From Terriglobia bacterium (GTDB taxonomy: Bacteria; Acidobacteriota; Terriglobia; UBA7540), in contig JAIQGH010000011.1 in the NCBI GenBank assembly GCA_020072655.1, forward strand, positions 10,364 through 74,363: a stretch of DNA of 64,000 bases, written 5' to 3'. Below the pieces are notes generated by a model that searched no databases, was not told the origin of the DNA, and was given only the letters and a program-made list of their open reading frames with translations. Both the position numbers and the translations under genes were made by a program. Below are positions 42,669-50,920 of this stretch, in pieces. Numbering within the stretch: the first letter of the stretch is position 1; each line of letters opens with the position of its first letter.

Positions 42669-44897
42669 ATGCGCGGAATCACCCAGCGTGGGTTTGCATT
42701 CAGGCACTTGCAGACAAGCAACCCGGATAATCACTTCCCGCTCAGAGGGCACCAAGCAAGCGTTTCACCTGCCATCCGGCTATTCGTAGCATGCCTGCTG
42801 GGCCTGGTTCCGCTGACCAGTGCGGCGACGGCTCGGGCTGCGGAAGACTGTCTCGCCTGCCACATAGCCGGTGGGGGGCTCCTCAACTCCCAAGGTAGAG
42901 ACATCTCCGTCCATCCTGAGGCCCTGCAGAAAAGCGTCCACCGGGATTTGCGCTGCCTCGACTGCCACGCCGGGGCAGCAAAGCCTGGTCACACGGCCAA
43001 GACGGCTGCAGCTTCTTGCCAAGCCTGCCACAGCGACGTCCCGAACCTTTTGGCAGCGGGCGCTCACGCCATGGTAGGCGAGCCAAAGCATACCGCGACC
43101 TGCATCGCCTGCCATGGGGCTCATAACGTGATGAAGCCCTCGTCGCTGGGCGTCAAGCTCTGCGCCTCCTGCCATTTCACGGAGGTGAGCGAATACGCTA
43201 AGAGCATCCACGGCCGGGCGCATGCCAACATGAACGGTGATGCGCCCACTTGCCAGAGTTGCCACGGGGCTGCCCACGAGGTGCGCGTCGCCAACGATCC
43301 CAAGTCGCCCGTGAACAAGGTGAACCTGCCGGACACCTGCGGAAACTGCCATTCAAATCCCGCGCTGGCAGCCAAATACTTCTTTGCGGTTGCCCTTCCG
43401 GTTGAGGCTTACAAGCAAAGCGTGCATGGCCGGGCCATCCAACACGGAAACCTGAACGCTGCCTCCTGCAAGGATTGCCACGGCGTGCACGATATTCTCC
43501 CTGCCGACGATCCGCGCTCGGAAATCTGGAAGCAGAATGTAGCTGCGACGTGCGGCAAGTGTCACGCGGGTGTTTATGACACCTACAGGGAGAGCATTCA
43601 CGGGAAGGCCGTGGCGGCTGGCGTTCTGGCCGCCGCCACCTGCACAGATTGCCATGGCGAGCACAAGATTCTGGCGCCGGGCAATCCCCAGTCGCCCGTT
43701 TACCTGATGAACGTCTCTCGCGCCACTTGTTCGCGCTGCCATGGCAACACCCAATTGATGTCGCGCTTCAGTGTTCCGGCAGCCCGGGTTCCCACATATG
43801 AGGACAGTTATCACGGCCTGGCCTCGCAGGCTGGCCAGCAGACGGTCGCGAACTGCGCAAGTTGCCACGGGGTACACAACATCTTTCCATCCAGCGATCC
43901 CCGCTCGACGATCAACAAGGCCAATCTGGGCAAGACGTGTGGGAAGTGCCATCCGGACGCTGGCCAGCGCTTCGCCATTGGCATGGTCCACACCCTTCCC
44001 GCCTCGACGACCGGCGGCAGAGTTCTCGGCTTTGTGAGAGCTTTCTACCTGATTGCCATTCCCCTCATCCTCGGCTTCATGGTCCTCCACAACTTGCTGG
44101 ACTGGTGGCGGAAGGCCCGGCGCACCCTGGCCCGGTATCGGGCGGGCTACGGCGAGATGCGCATGAACCTCAACGAGCGCATCCAGCACTACCTGCTATT
44201 GGGGAGTTTCCTGATTCTGGCCATCACCGGCTTCTCGCTCAAGTACCCGCACGCCTTTTGGGCCGAACCGATCGTGCGGTGGGAGGGCAACTTCCCCTTG
44301 CGCGGCATTCTGCACCGCATCGCAGGGGTAGCGCTGCTCGCCGCGGCGGCCTACCACCTCGCTTACCTCGTCAAAAGCCGGAACGGCCGTCGCTGGCTCG
44401 TGGGGATGCTGCCGAAAGTCCGAGACGTTCACGAGGCGGTCGGAACGATTGGTTACAATCTGGGATATCGCAAAACCTTGCCGCAGTACGCGCGCTTCAA
44501 CTACATCGAAAAGGCCGAGTACTGGGCTCTCGTCTGGGGCACCGTGTTGATGGCCGTCACGGGCATTTTGCTCTGGTCCCACGACTGGATTCTAGCGGAC
44601 CTGCCTTACCCCATGTCGGTGCTCGACGTCACCACCGCGATTCACTTCTACGAGGCCATTCCGGCCACCTTCGCCATCCTCATCTGGCATTTCTACGCCG
44701 TGATCTTCGACCCCGATGTGTACCCGCTGAAGTGGACTTTCGTCACCGGACGCGCGCCCGAACACGAAGTCCGCGAGGAGGAAGGGAGCGCCGTACCTCC
44801 CGGGCCAGGAGCGGATGCCACGGATGTTATCGCCCCCGTACCCAAGGATCCGGCTGGCCCCGAGACCGGAGGGGGCGCCGAGGAGACTTCAGACTAA
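42669..44897 (+). CDS. 13-haem c-type cytochrome fused to a b-type cytochrome membrane domain
   Basis: 742 residues from ATG 42669 (the start is uncertain; the frame is open upstream to 42534). A signal segment (LFVACLLGLVPLTSAATARA) precedes AEDCLACH. I count thirteen CxxCH motifs: CLACH, CLDCH, CQACH, CIACH, CASCH, CQSCH, CGNCH, CKDCH, CGKCH, CTDCH, CSRCH, CASCH, CGKCH. The C-terminal part holds about five membrane helices with histidines in ERIQHYLLL, LHRIAGVALL, AAYHLAYL, AIHFYEAI and LIWHFYAV, as in b561/hydrogenase-type cytochrome b. It probably moves electrons between the quinone pool and periplasmic partners. Confidence 0.92.
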   Translation: MRGITQRGFAFRHLQTSNPDNHFPLRGHQASVSPAIRLFVACLLGLVPLTSAATARAAEDCLACHIAGGGLLNSQGRDISVHPEALQKSVHRDLRCLDCHAGAAKPGHTAKTAAASCQACHSDVPNLLAAGAHAMVGEPKHTATCIACHGAHNVMKPSSLGVKLCASCHFTEVSEYAKSIHGRAHANMNGDAPTCQSCHGAAHEVRVANDPKSPVNKVNLPDTCGNCHSNPALAAKYFFAVALPVEAYKQSVHGRAIQHGNLNAASCKDCHGVHDILPADDPRSEIWKQNVAATCGKCHAGVYDTYRESIHGKAVAAGVLAAATCTDCHGEHKILAPGNPQSPVYLMNVSRATCSRCHGNTQLMSRFSVPAARVPTYEDSYHGLASQAGQQTVANCASCHGVHNIFPSSDPRSTINKANLGKTCGKCHPDAGQRFAIGMVHTLPASTTGGRVLGFVRAFYLIAIPLILGFMVLHNLLDWWRKARRTLARYRAGYGEMRMNLNERIQHYLLLGSFLILAITGFSLKYPHAFWAEPIVRWEGNFPLRGILHRIAGVALLAAAAYHLAYLVKSRNGRRWLVGMLPKVRDVHEAVGTIGYNLGYRKTLPQYARFNYIEKAEYWALVWGTVLMAVTGILLWSHDWILADLPYPMSVLDVTTAIHFYEAIPATFAILIWHFYAVIFDPDVYPLKWTFVTGRAPEHEVREEEGSAVPPGPGADATDVIAPVPKDPAGPETGGGAEETSD

Positions 44898-45014
44898 CCT
44901 TCCGGATCACTGACCGGGGGATTTAGGAAGGGCGGCTGGCGAACTGGCACTCACCCGGGAAGTCCGCCGAGATCTGGACCAGCCGAACACCAGGTGATTC
45001 TCTAGTCAGAACAA

Positions 45015-45044
45015 GGGGCTCCCCGCTGGCGGCGGGGAACCCCC
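45015..45044. repeat. GC hairpin downstream of exported paralogue 1
   Basis: GGCTCCCCGC-TGGCG-GCGGGGAACC. Closely similar hairpins follow paralogues 2 (45650-45683) and 3 (46668-46703). No T-run follows on the gene strand, so termination is uncertain. Confidence 0.6.
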
Positions 45045-45057
45045 CTGGGAAAAAGCT

Positions 45058-45627
45058 TCACGATCCAGACGCGGAGGTCGGACCTAGTTGTTGCTGGGAC
45101 TTCGCCTCCTGAATCTCGCGGACGACGGAGCGGCGGATCCGGGCGGCATCTTCGTAAACCGCCGTCATATCATCCGGGAAGCTGGTCGCCCACAAGCTGT
45201 GTTCATTGCTCCTGACTGTTTCGATTGCGGCCTCGGCTTTCGCGGCCAAATCCTGCAGCCTTGGCGTGATTCGATCAATCTCATGCTGTTGCCAAGGCAG
45301 TGCCGCGGCACGGAGCTCCTGCAGGCGAGAGAGGTCCTTGCCCATCGCGTTCACCTCGTGCCGGATAGCCACCAGATTATCGGACACGCTTGCCCAGTCG
45401 ATGTCGCCGTATCGGCTGTGGATGACCGGCATATCAGATTCGTCCATCACCCAGAACGATCTGGCACTCACATCGCTCAAGAGCCGCGTGGTTTCACTAA
45501 GAGAGTCCCCAGTATTTGACAGCGCCCCAGGTCCGGAAGTCTGGCAAGGTTGCTGAGAAGCCAGGAGCCCGGCCGGGATAACCAACACCGCTGCCAACAG
45601 GAAAGAGATGTGATTTGCTAGACGCAT
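45058..45627 (-). CDS. Exported helical protein, tandem family copy 1
   Basis: 189 residues, not recognised. Signal peptide MRLANHISFLLAAVLVIPAGLLASQQ, then a helical domain with the family core VRHEVNAMGKDL-type segment (IRHEVNAMGKDLSRLQEL), PWQQHEIDRITPRLQDLAAKAEAAI and VYEDAARIRRSVVREIQEAKSQQQ, ending TSASGS. Two paralogues follow in the same orientation. The conserved positions and signal sequence suggest a small periplasmic helical bundle. Copy 1 is the most diverged. No function is proposed. Confidence 0.8.
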   Translation of the reverse strand: MRLANHISFLLAAVLVIPAGLLASQQPCQTSGPGALSNTGDSLSETTRLLSDVSARSFWVMDESDMPVIHSRYGDIDWASVSDNLVAIRHEVNAMGKDLSRLQELRAAALPWQQHEIDRITPRLQDLAAKAEAAIETVRSNEHSLWATSFPDDMTAVYEDAARIRRSVVREIQEAKSQQQLGPTSASGS

Positions 45628-45649
45628 AATCCTCCTTTCGAAACAGGAA

Positions 45650-45683
45650 GGTACCCCCCGCGGGCGGCGGGGGATCCCCTACC
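45650..45683. repeat. GC hairpin downstream of exported paralogue 2
   Basis: GGTACCCCCCGC-GGGCG-GCGGGGGATCCCCTACC, about 11 bp from the copy-2 stop codon and 23 bp upstream of the copy-1 start. The GGTA/TACC borders resemble the paired-palindrome family elsewhere in the window. Confidence 0.6.
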
Positions 45684-45694
45684 GAGACTAGGTC

Positions 45695-46260
45695 TCACGA
45701 ACCGGACGTGGAAGTCGTGCCGGGTTGCTGGTGGGTTCTTGCCTCCTGAATTTCGCGGATGACGGAACGGTTGACCCGGAGGGCATCGCTATAGACAGTG
45801 TCCAAATCGTTCGGGAGGTTGGTTGACCAGTAGCTCTGTTGGCTGTTGTTGAGCAGTCTGATCGCAGCACTGGTTTGGGTAGCCATGTCCTGCAGCCGTG
45901 GCGTTATGCGGGAAATCTCCCTTTGCTGCCATGGCAGCGCCACGCGACGGATTGCCTGCAGACGGCAGAGATCCTTGCCCATCGCGTTGACGTCGGCGCG
46001 GATAGCCGAAAGACTGTCGCCGACGTAGACCCAATCGCTCATGTGCTCCCTGAGCAAGACTTGGGCATCAGACTGCCGAATCACGTCCTCCGATTTGGCC
46101 TCCACATCGCTCAGGAGCTGGGTTGCTTCCCGGGAAAGTCCCAGTTTTTCGACATTGCGGCGGATCCGGAGCCCTGGCAAGGCTGCTGAGCGGCCATGAG
46201 CCCCGCTGGCACGACCAGCACCGCCGCCAAAACATAAGTGATGCAGCTTGATAGACGCAT
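45695..46260 (-). pseudogene. Exported helical protein, tandem family copy 2, frameshifted
   Basis: ATG 46260 opens MRLSSCITYVLAAVLVVPAGL, almost the same signal peptide as copy 3, then QQPCQGSGSAAMSKNWDFPGK and a stop soon after. The rest of the family (REATQLLSDVEAKSEDVI to TSTSGS) continues in another frame down to 45695. Compared with copy 3, one base has been lost in CCCGGGAAGC versus CCCGCGGAAGC (about 46129-46136). The downstream part is well preserved, so the break is recent or a sequencing slip. Confidence 0.85.
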
Positions 46261-46287
46261 ACGCCTCCTTTTGTACTCCTAAAGGTC

Positions 46288-46321
46288 CAAAAGGGCGGAA
46301 AAGCGCCCTCGCCTTTCCGCC
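46288..46321 (-). terminator. Duplicate of the hom terminator
   Basis: Stem GGGCGGAAA (46292-46300) with TTTCCGCCC (46313-46321), followed on the minus strand by TTTT. It corresponds to the terminator at 47270-47303 and was copied with the hom remnant. Confidence 0.7.
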
Positions 46322-46446
46322 CTAAACCTTTTCATTTGAATCAGATGCAAGCGGATTCCGAGGGGTTGCCTGAATCCAGACTTTAAGTCTACATCGCCGG
46401 ATGCCCGCGCCCGTCCGACAGAGGCGCAAGGGTTTCCTGGCTTGTC

Positions 46447-46561
46447 TCAGGGGAGGTCCGCAAACGGCATCATCAAAGGAGCTTGGGCAAGAAACGGCAG
46501 GTGTGCGATGTCAACCACGTCGGACAGCGCAGCCACACGTGTCGGCTCGGCGCCGCGGGAA
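46447..46561 (-). pseudogene. Decayed duplicate of the homoserine dehydrogenase 3' end
   Basis: 46447-46512 aligns with the last codons of hom (47428-47492), and 46505-46561 with 47773-47836, with the roughly 280 bp between them deleted. Shared runs include TCAACCAC.TCGGACAGC and GCTTGGGCAAG.AACGGCAGG. The flanking sequence (46288-46446) also matches 47270-47427, so a segment with terminator, spacer and hom 3' end was duplicated together with the exported paralogue. It encodes nothing. Confidence 0.8.
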
Positions 46562-46667
46562 GAAACCTGAGAGATCGGTCGCGACCGCATCATCAGTCGG
46601 CAGCCTAGTCCCCTCGAGTGGCGACAATCGATCGAAGCAACTGAAGCCGGTGCCTCTTCAAAGCAGG

Positions 46668-46703
46668 AAGGGGGGAACCCCGCCGGGCGGCGGGGAACCC
46701 CTA
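46668..46703. repeat. GC hairpin downstream of exported paralogue 3
   Basis: GGAAGGGGGGAACCCCGCC / GGGCGGCGGGGAACCCC, 14 bp after the copy-3 stop. Same type as 45015 and 45650. Confidence 0.6.
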
Positions 46704-46716
46704 CTGGGAATAAGTC

Positions 46717-47241
46717 TCACGAACCAGATGTGGAGGCCGGACCCAGTTGTACCCGGACGGCATCCCTGTAAACATCCGCCATGTCATTCGGCAGGCCGGT
46801 TGACCAATAACTCTGTTGGTTATTGTTGAGCAACACGATCGAGGCCTCGGTTTGGGCGGCCATGTCCTGCAACCGTGGCGTAATACGGTGAATTTCTCTT
46901 TGCTGCCAAGGGTCCGCCACGCGACGGATTGCCTGTAGACGGCAGAGGTCTTTGCCCATCGCGTTGACGTCGGAGCGGACAAGGGCAAGTTGGTAGCCAA
47001 CGTGGGTCCAATCGGTCGTATAGTGTTCGTTGAGCAGGGTTTGGGCATCAGATTGTTGAACCACGTCTTCGGATTTGGCTCTCACATCGTTCAGGAGCTG
47101 AGTAGCTTCCGCGGGAAAGTTCCAGGTTTTTGACATTGCGGCAGATCCGGAACCCTGGCAAGGCTGCTGAGAAGCCAAGAGCCCCGCCGGGACCACCAAC
47201 ACCGCCGCCAAAACGTAAGTGATGCAGTTTGATAGACGCAT
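46717..47241 (-). CDS. Exported helical protein, tandem family copy 3
   Basis: 174 residues, intact. Signal peptide MRLSNCITYVLAAVLVVPAG, then the family core (VRSDVNAMGKDLCRLQAI, PWQQREIHRITPRLQDMAAQ, DVYRDAVRVQLGPASTSGS). Compared with copies 1 and 2 it lacks about 15 residues (the NRSVIREIQEARTHQQ stretch) near the C-terminus by an in-frame deletion. The start has an excellent AAAGGAGG site, shared with copy 2. It lies between the hom terminator and the hom remnant. Confidence 0.8.
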   Translation of the reverse strand: MRLSNCITYVLAAVLVVPAGLLASQQPCQGSGSAAMSKTWNFPAEATQLLNDVRAKSEDVVQQSDAQTLLNEHYTTDWTHVGYQLALVRSDVNAMGKDLCRLQAIRRVADPWQQREIHRITPRLQDMAAQTEASIVLLNNNQQSYWSTGLPNDMADVYRDAVRVQLGPASTSGS

Positions 47242-47269
47242 ACGCCTCCTTTTGTACTCCTAAAGGTCC

Positions 47270-47303
47270 AAAAGGGCGGCAAAGCACGTTCGCCTTGCCG
47301 CCC
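47270..47303 (-). terminator. Intrinsic terminator after hom
   Basis: Minus-strand stem GGGCGGCAA / TTGCCGCCC (arms at 47295-47303 and 47274-47282) followed by TTTTGG. It lies 125 bp after the hom stop and just upstream of the copy-3 leader. Confidence 0.75.
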
Positions 47304-47427
47304 TAAGCCTTTTCATTTGAATCAGATGCAAGCATATTCCAGGGGGTTGCCTGAATTCAGACTTTATGCTCACATCGCCGAATGCCCGCGCCCATCCGAC
47401 AGAGGCGCAAGGCCTTCCCGGCTAATT

Positions 47428-48786
47428 TCAGGGGAGGTCGGCGAACGGCATCATCAGGGGAGCTTGGGCAAGGAACGGCAGGCGCGCGATCTGCTCGACC
47501 GCCCGCGCCACGTACTTTTCTTGTATGGGCTCGAGAACCATCACAAACGGCAGGTGCTTCTTGGGCATGGCAGGCTCTTGCAGCACGGAATCGATATTGA
47601 TGCCGTTACGCGCCAGAATGGCGCAAACCCGCGCCAGGATGCCGGGACGGTCGCGCACCACGAGTCGCAGATAAGCGCTCAGAAGGTTTTCTCCGGGTGG
47701 GGCCGTTTTCGCCTTCTGCCAGCGCGTGTAACCGAGCGGCGAAGTAGTGGCGCTGCCGGCCAGGATGGAGCGGGCGATCTCAACCACATCGGACAGCACC
47801 GCCACGCCCGTCGGCTCGCCGCCTGCGCCGCGGCCCGTCATGGTGGTGTTACCTCCCTTGTTGCCGACCAGCAGCACCCCGTTGATGGAGCCCATGACGT
47901 TGGCCAGCGGCGACGCCTGCGGGATCATCATCGGACGCACGAAGATTTCGAGACTCCCATTCTTCCTGCGCCGCGCGCCGGCGATCAGTCGGATGGTGTG
48001 ATTCAAGCGCCGGGCGTAGGCGATATCCACTTGCTCAATGTGCGTGATGCCGGCCACGGGAATGCTCTCGACGCGCACGGCCTGGCCAAAGCACATCATG
48101 GCCAGGATCGTAATCTTGTAACGCGCGTCGTAGCCCTCCACGTCGAAGGTAGGATCACGTTCGGCGTAGCCCTTCTCCTGCGCTTCGGCGAGCGCCTCCC
48201 GGAACGAGCACCCGCGTCGTTCCATCTCGGTGAGGATGTAATTGGTCGTACCGTTCAGAATGCCATAGACCGCCGTGAAGTGCTCGCCCGCCAGACCTTC
48301 ACGGACGGCGTGCAGGAGCGGCGTCCCGCCCATGACGCAGGCCTCAATTCCCAGATGCACTCCGGCGGCGCGGGCGCGCTCGGCGAGCTCCACACCGTAT
48401 TCCGCCACGAGGTGCTTGTTGGCGGTCACGAGGTGCTTGCCGGCATCGAGCCCCGCCAAAGCCACCTCGCGCGCATGCGTGGTCCCCCCGATCAGCTCCA
48501 CGACGACGTCGATTTCCGGGTCGGCGACCACCTTCTTCCAGTCGGAGATTACGGACACGGTGCGAGGCAGCCAGGAAACGTCCTTCTTCATCACATCGCA
48601 GACAGCCTTGAGCTCCAAGCGGCAGCCCAGCCGCCGCTCGACTTCGCCCTGGTGCTCGAGCAGCACCTTCGCCGTGCCGCTGCCCACCGTCCCGAACCCG
48701 ACGATGGCCAGGCGAATCGCGCGCCTCCGCGTGCCACGAACCTGCACAGGCGCACCCGTCGGTCGACTTGTTCGGTTGGCAGTCAT
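47428..48786 (-). CDS. hom: Homoserine dehydrogenase with C-terminal ACT domain
   Basis: 452 residues from ATG 48786. NAD(P)-linked reduction of aspartate semialdehyde to homoserine, leading to threonine, methionine and isoleucine. Rossmann motif LAIVGFGTVGSGTAKVL, catalytic-region ANKHLVAEYG and GILNGTTNYILTEM, KGYAERDPTFDVEGYDARYK with the conserved Lys/Asp, and an ACT domain (YLRLVVRDRPGILARVCAIL) for feedback control by an amino acid. GAGGAGGGGA precedes the start. A terminator lies upstream of it and another downstream, so it is a single-gene unit. Confidence 0.96.
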   Translation of the reverse strand: MTANRTSRPTGAPVQVRGTRRRAIRLAIVGFGTVGSGTAKVLLEHQGEVERRLGCRLELKAVCDVMKKDVSWLPRTVSVISDWKKVVADPEIDVVVELIGGTTHAREVALAGLDAGKHLVTANKHLVAEYGVELAERARAAGVHLGIEACVMGGTPLLHAVREGLAGEHFTAVYGILNGTTNYILTEMERRGCSFREALAEAQEKGYAERDPTFDVEGYDARYKITILAMMCFGQAVRVESIPVAGITHIEQVDIAYARRLNHTIRLIAGARRRKNGSLEIFVRPMMIPQASPLANVMGSINGVLLVGNKGGNTTMTGRGAGGEPTGVAVLSDVVEIARSILAGSATTSPLGYTRWQKAKTAPPGENLLSAYLRLVVRDRPGILARVCAILARNGINIDSVLQEPAMPKKHLPFVMVLEPIQEKYVARAVEQIARLPFLAQAPLMMPFADLP

Positions 48787-48811
48787 TCCCCTCCTCAGCG
48801 AATGCCGAATA

Positions 48812-48843
48812 CAAAAACCGGCTCCCGCCCGTTGACGGGAGCC
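48812..48843 (-). terminator. Intrinsic terminator between the OmpA-like gene and hom
   Basis: Minus strand: stem GGCTCCCG / CGGGAGCC with an 8-nt loop, followed by GGTTTTTG. It probably ends the OmpA-like transcript. It might instead be an attenuator in the hom leader, but no leader peptide is seen. Confidence 0.7.
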
Positions 48844-48964
48844 ACCTACAAAACCCACACTGCGCGGATCGCCCGAGCCGAACAGGAAAACATGGAGGCC
48901 CTCCAGCCACGACCCAGTTGCGCATCAGAGGCGAGAGGGCCCCGAGAGGTTACCGCCCGCGGCC

Positions 48965-50701
48965 CTATTTCTTCTTCGCCGCCGCGGCGTGTTCACGCAT
49001 CAGTTCTTTGAAGTCTTCCGCATTGAATGGGAAGTAGCGTGTGGATTGCTGTTTCGTCGTGCTCAGCATGACGTCCACGCGCCGGTTATTGGCGAGCACG
49101 ATGGCTTGCCAGTTCTTCATGAGTTTCTTGCGGCCGGCCGCATCCAGGTTGGGATTATTTTCCACGAGCTGCTTGACTTCCTCTTCGCTCAAGTTTTGCT
49201 CGCTGCCGTAAGCCACGGTCTCCAGAGCGCCCGCTGGGATCCCCCCGTCGATGAGGGCCTGTTTCACACGCGCCGAGCGCCGTTCGGAAAGCGCTTGGTT
49301 CGAGGCCTTCGACCCGCGCCGGTCAGCGTGCGCCTGGATGATCAGGTGAGCCTCTGGCCGGGCCTCCAGGTATCGCTTGAAGCCCGTAGCGAGATCGGTG
49401 AGCGCACTCTGCTGGCTGGCGACGAGCCCGCCATCCGGCTCCTTTATGTTTGGCAGCGCCGTGGGGAAGTAGACGCTGTTCATCGCTAGGCGCGTCTCAA
49501 GCAGGGTCGTTTCTTCCACCGAAATGATCGGTTCGATGGTGCCGGTGATGTGCAATGCGGCGGTGCGGGTTTCCGAGCCGCCACAAGCGTTAGCAGCCTT
49601 AAGAGTGTAGGTCACCGTTTCGTCGACGGGGCCGAGGTCACTCTTCTTGGGAGTCGCCTGAACGGTCTGAGTCCCGCTGGAAGAAACCGCGCCGAAAGGA
49701 TCGAGTGAAGCCGTATCGGCGCCTGAGGCGGACCAGGTCACCGTGGCACTTCCCTGCTCGAGCACTTTATCGCCCTTCCGATGATACCGAATCTCGGTCG
49801 GTGAAACGCCGAGCGACGCCTGAATGCCGCTGTTGACGTCCACGGTGGCGCTGGGCGTGGCCTTGCCGCCCGGCCCCGCCGCCGTGAGGGTATAGGCGGT
49901 GGTCTGCTTCGGCTGAACGGCCTGGTCCCCCGAGGCCGCGACCTTGCCGATGCCGCTGATCTCATTTTCAACGGCGCCTGAGGATGACCAGCTCAGCTTG
50001 GCTGATTCGCCGCAATTGATCTGCGCCGGCGCGGCCGAGAATTGCGCGCTTACCGGCATCACGGCCACGGTGGCGCTGGCTTGACCCGCCTTGAAAGGAG
50101 GCAGCGACTTCAACTGCTCGCCCCGCTGCCAGGGGATGGTCTTGCGGACGCCGCCTTTGTGCGCGTCAATGACTACCCGCTGGTTGGCCGGAACGTTCAC
50201 GGAACCGGACCACACCTCCTTATTCCCGTCCAGCACCGTGAGTTGGTGGGTTCCCGCCGGAACGATCAGCTCCTGCTTCCACAACCACGCGTGATTGAAC
50301 TCATCTCCGTGTCCCACGAAGTATTCCGGCGTCTTTCCATTCAGGAGGACAGCATTGCGGTTGACCCCTTCGATGGTGACGGCGCCCCAAGGACCATTCA
50401 CCGTCCCCGGAATAGACTCAAGTGCGACGTCGATCGTCGTGGTTTTTCCAGCGGTGATGGAGACGTCGCGCGCCGCTGGCTTGTAGCCGTAATTGTAAAG
50501 CATGATCTTGTGCTGGCCAGCGCTTAGACGAACGGCGCTCCGCGCGTCGCGCATGGCTTGGCCGTCCACAAAAAGGTAAGCCTCGCGGGGATTGGCCCGC
50601 ACTTTCAGCTTGCCTTCCTGCGCCGATGCCGGAACGACGCCGACAAGCAGGAGCAGCATACCCAGCACCGATAGAAGAATGGCTTGTCGTGATTTGAACA
50701 T
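48965..50701 (-). CDS. OmpA-like peptidoglycan-binding outer membrane protein with PEGA and Ig-like repeats
   Basis: 578 residues from ATG 50701, preceded by CAGGGAGGTGGAAA. Signal peptide SVLGMLLLLVGVVPASAQ. PEGA-type domain (KLKVRANPREAYLFVDGQAM), a second beta domain, then two Ig-like repeats at about 220-400 (AKLSWSSSGAVENEIS and TVTWSASGADTASLDP). The C-terminal OmpA domain reads HADRRGSKASNQALSERRSA and NRRVDVMLS, which holds peptidoglycan. A structural link between outer membrane and cell wall is likely. Confidence 0.92.
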   Translation of the reverse strand: MFKSRQAILLSVLGMLLLLVGVVPASAQEGKLKVRANPREAYLFVDGQAMRDARSAVRLSAGQHKIMLYNYGYKPAARDVSITAGKTTTIDVALESIPGTVNGPWGAVTIEGVNRNAVLLNGKTPEYFVGHGDEFNHAWLWKQELIVPAGTHQLTVLDGNKEVWSGSVNVPANQRVVIDAHKGGVRKTIPWQRGEQLKSLPPFKAGQASATVAVMPVSAQFSAAPAQINCGESAKLSWSSSGAVENEISGIGKVAASGDQAVQPKQTTAYTLTAAGPGGKATPSATVDVNSGIQASLGVSPTEIRYHRKGDKVLEQGSATVTWSASGADTASLDPFGAVSSSGTQTVQATPKKSDLGPVDETVTYTLKAANACGGSETRTAALHITGTIEPIISVEETTLLETRLAMNSVYFPTALPNIKEPDGGLVASQQSALTDLATGFKRYLEARPEAHLIIQAHADRRGSKASNQALSERRSARVKQALIDGGIPAGALETVAYGSEQNLSEEEVKQLVENNPNLDAAGRKKLMKNWQAIVLANNRRVDVMLSTTKQQSTRYFPFNAEDFKELMREHAAAAKKK

Positions 50702-50920
50702 GTTTCCACCTCCCTGAAAAGAGCAGGAATGTTTGCTTTCGGCGGAACAAAATGTTTGGAACTGTGACTCCGTCGGGCTGCTAGTAAACCACAAATCCGG
50801 AGGGATTGCCAGCACAGGCGCCCTCAGTTGTTCTCACGCCGCCCGCCGGTATCTTGAGGCGGAGCAGCCAGTGCGGACGGTTGTGGGGATGAGGTGAGAA
50901 TCTTGCCAGCCGTTTCCCGG

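Noticed and set aside
48787-48964. SAM riboswitch upstream of hom
   Set aside because: I could not find the conserved core of SAM-I or SAM-II. The hairpin with T-run is explained by termination of the OmpA-like transcript.
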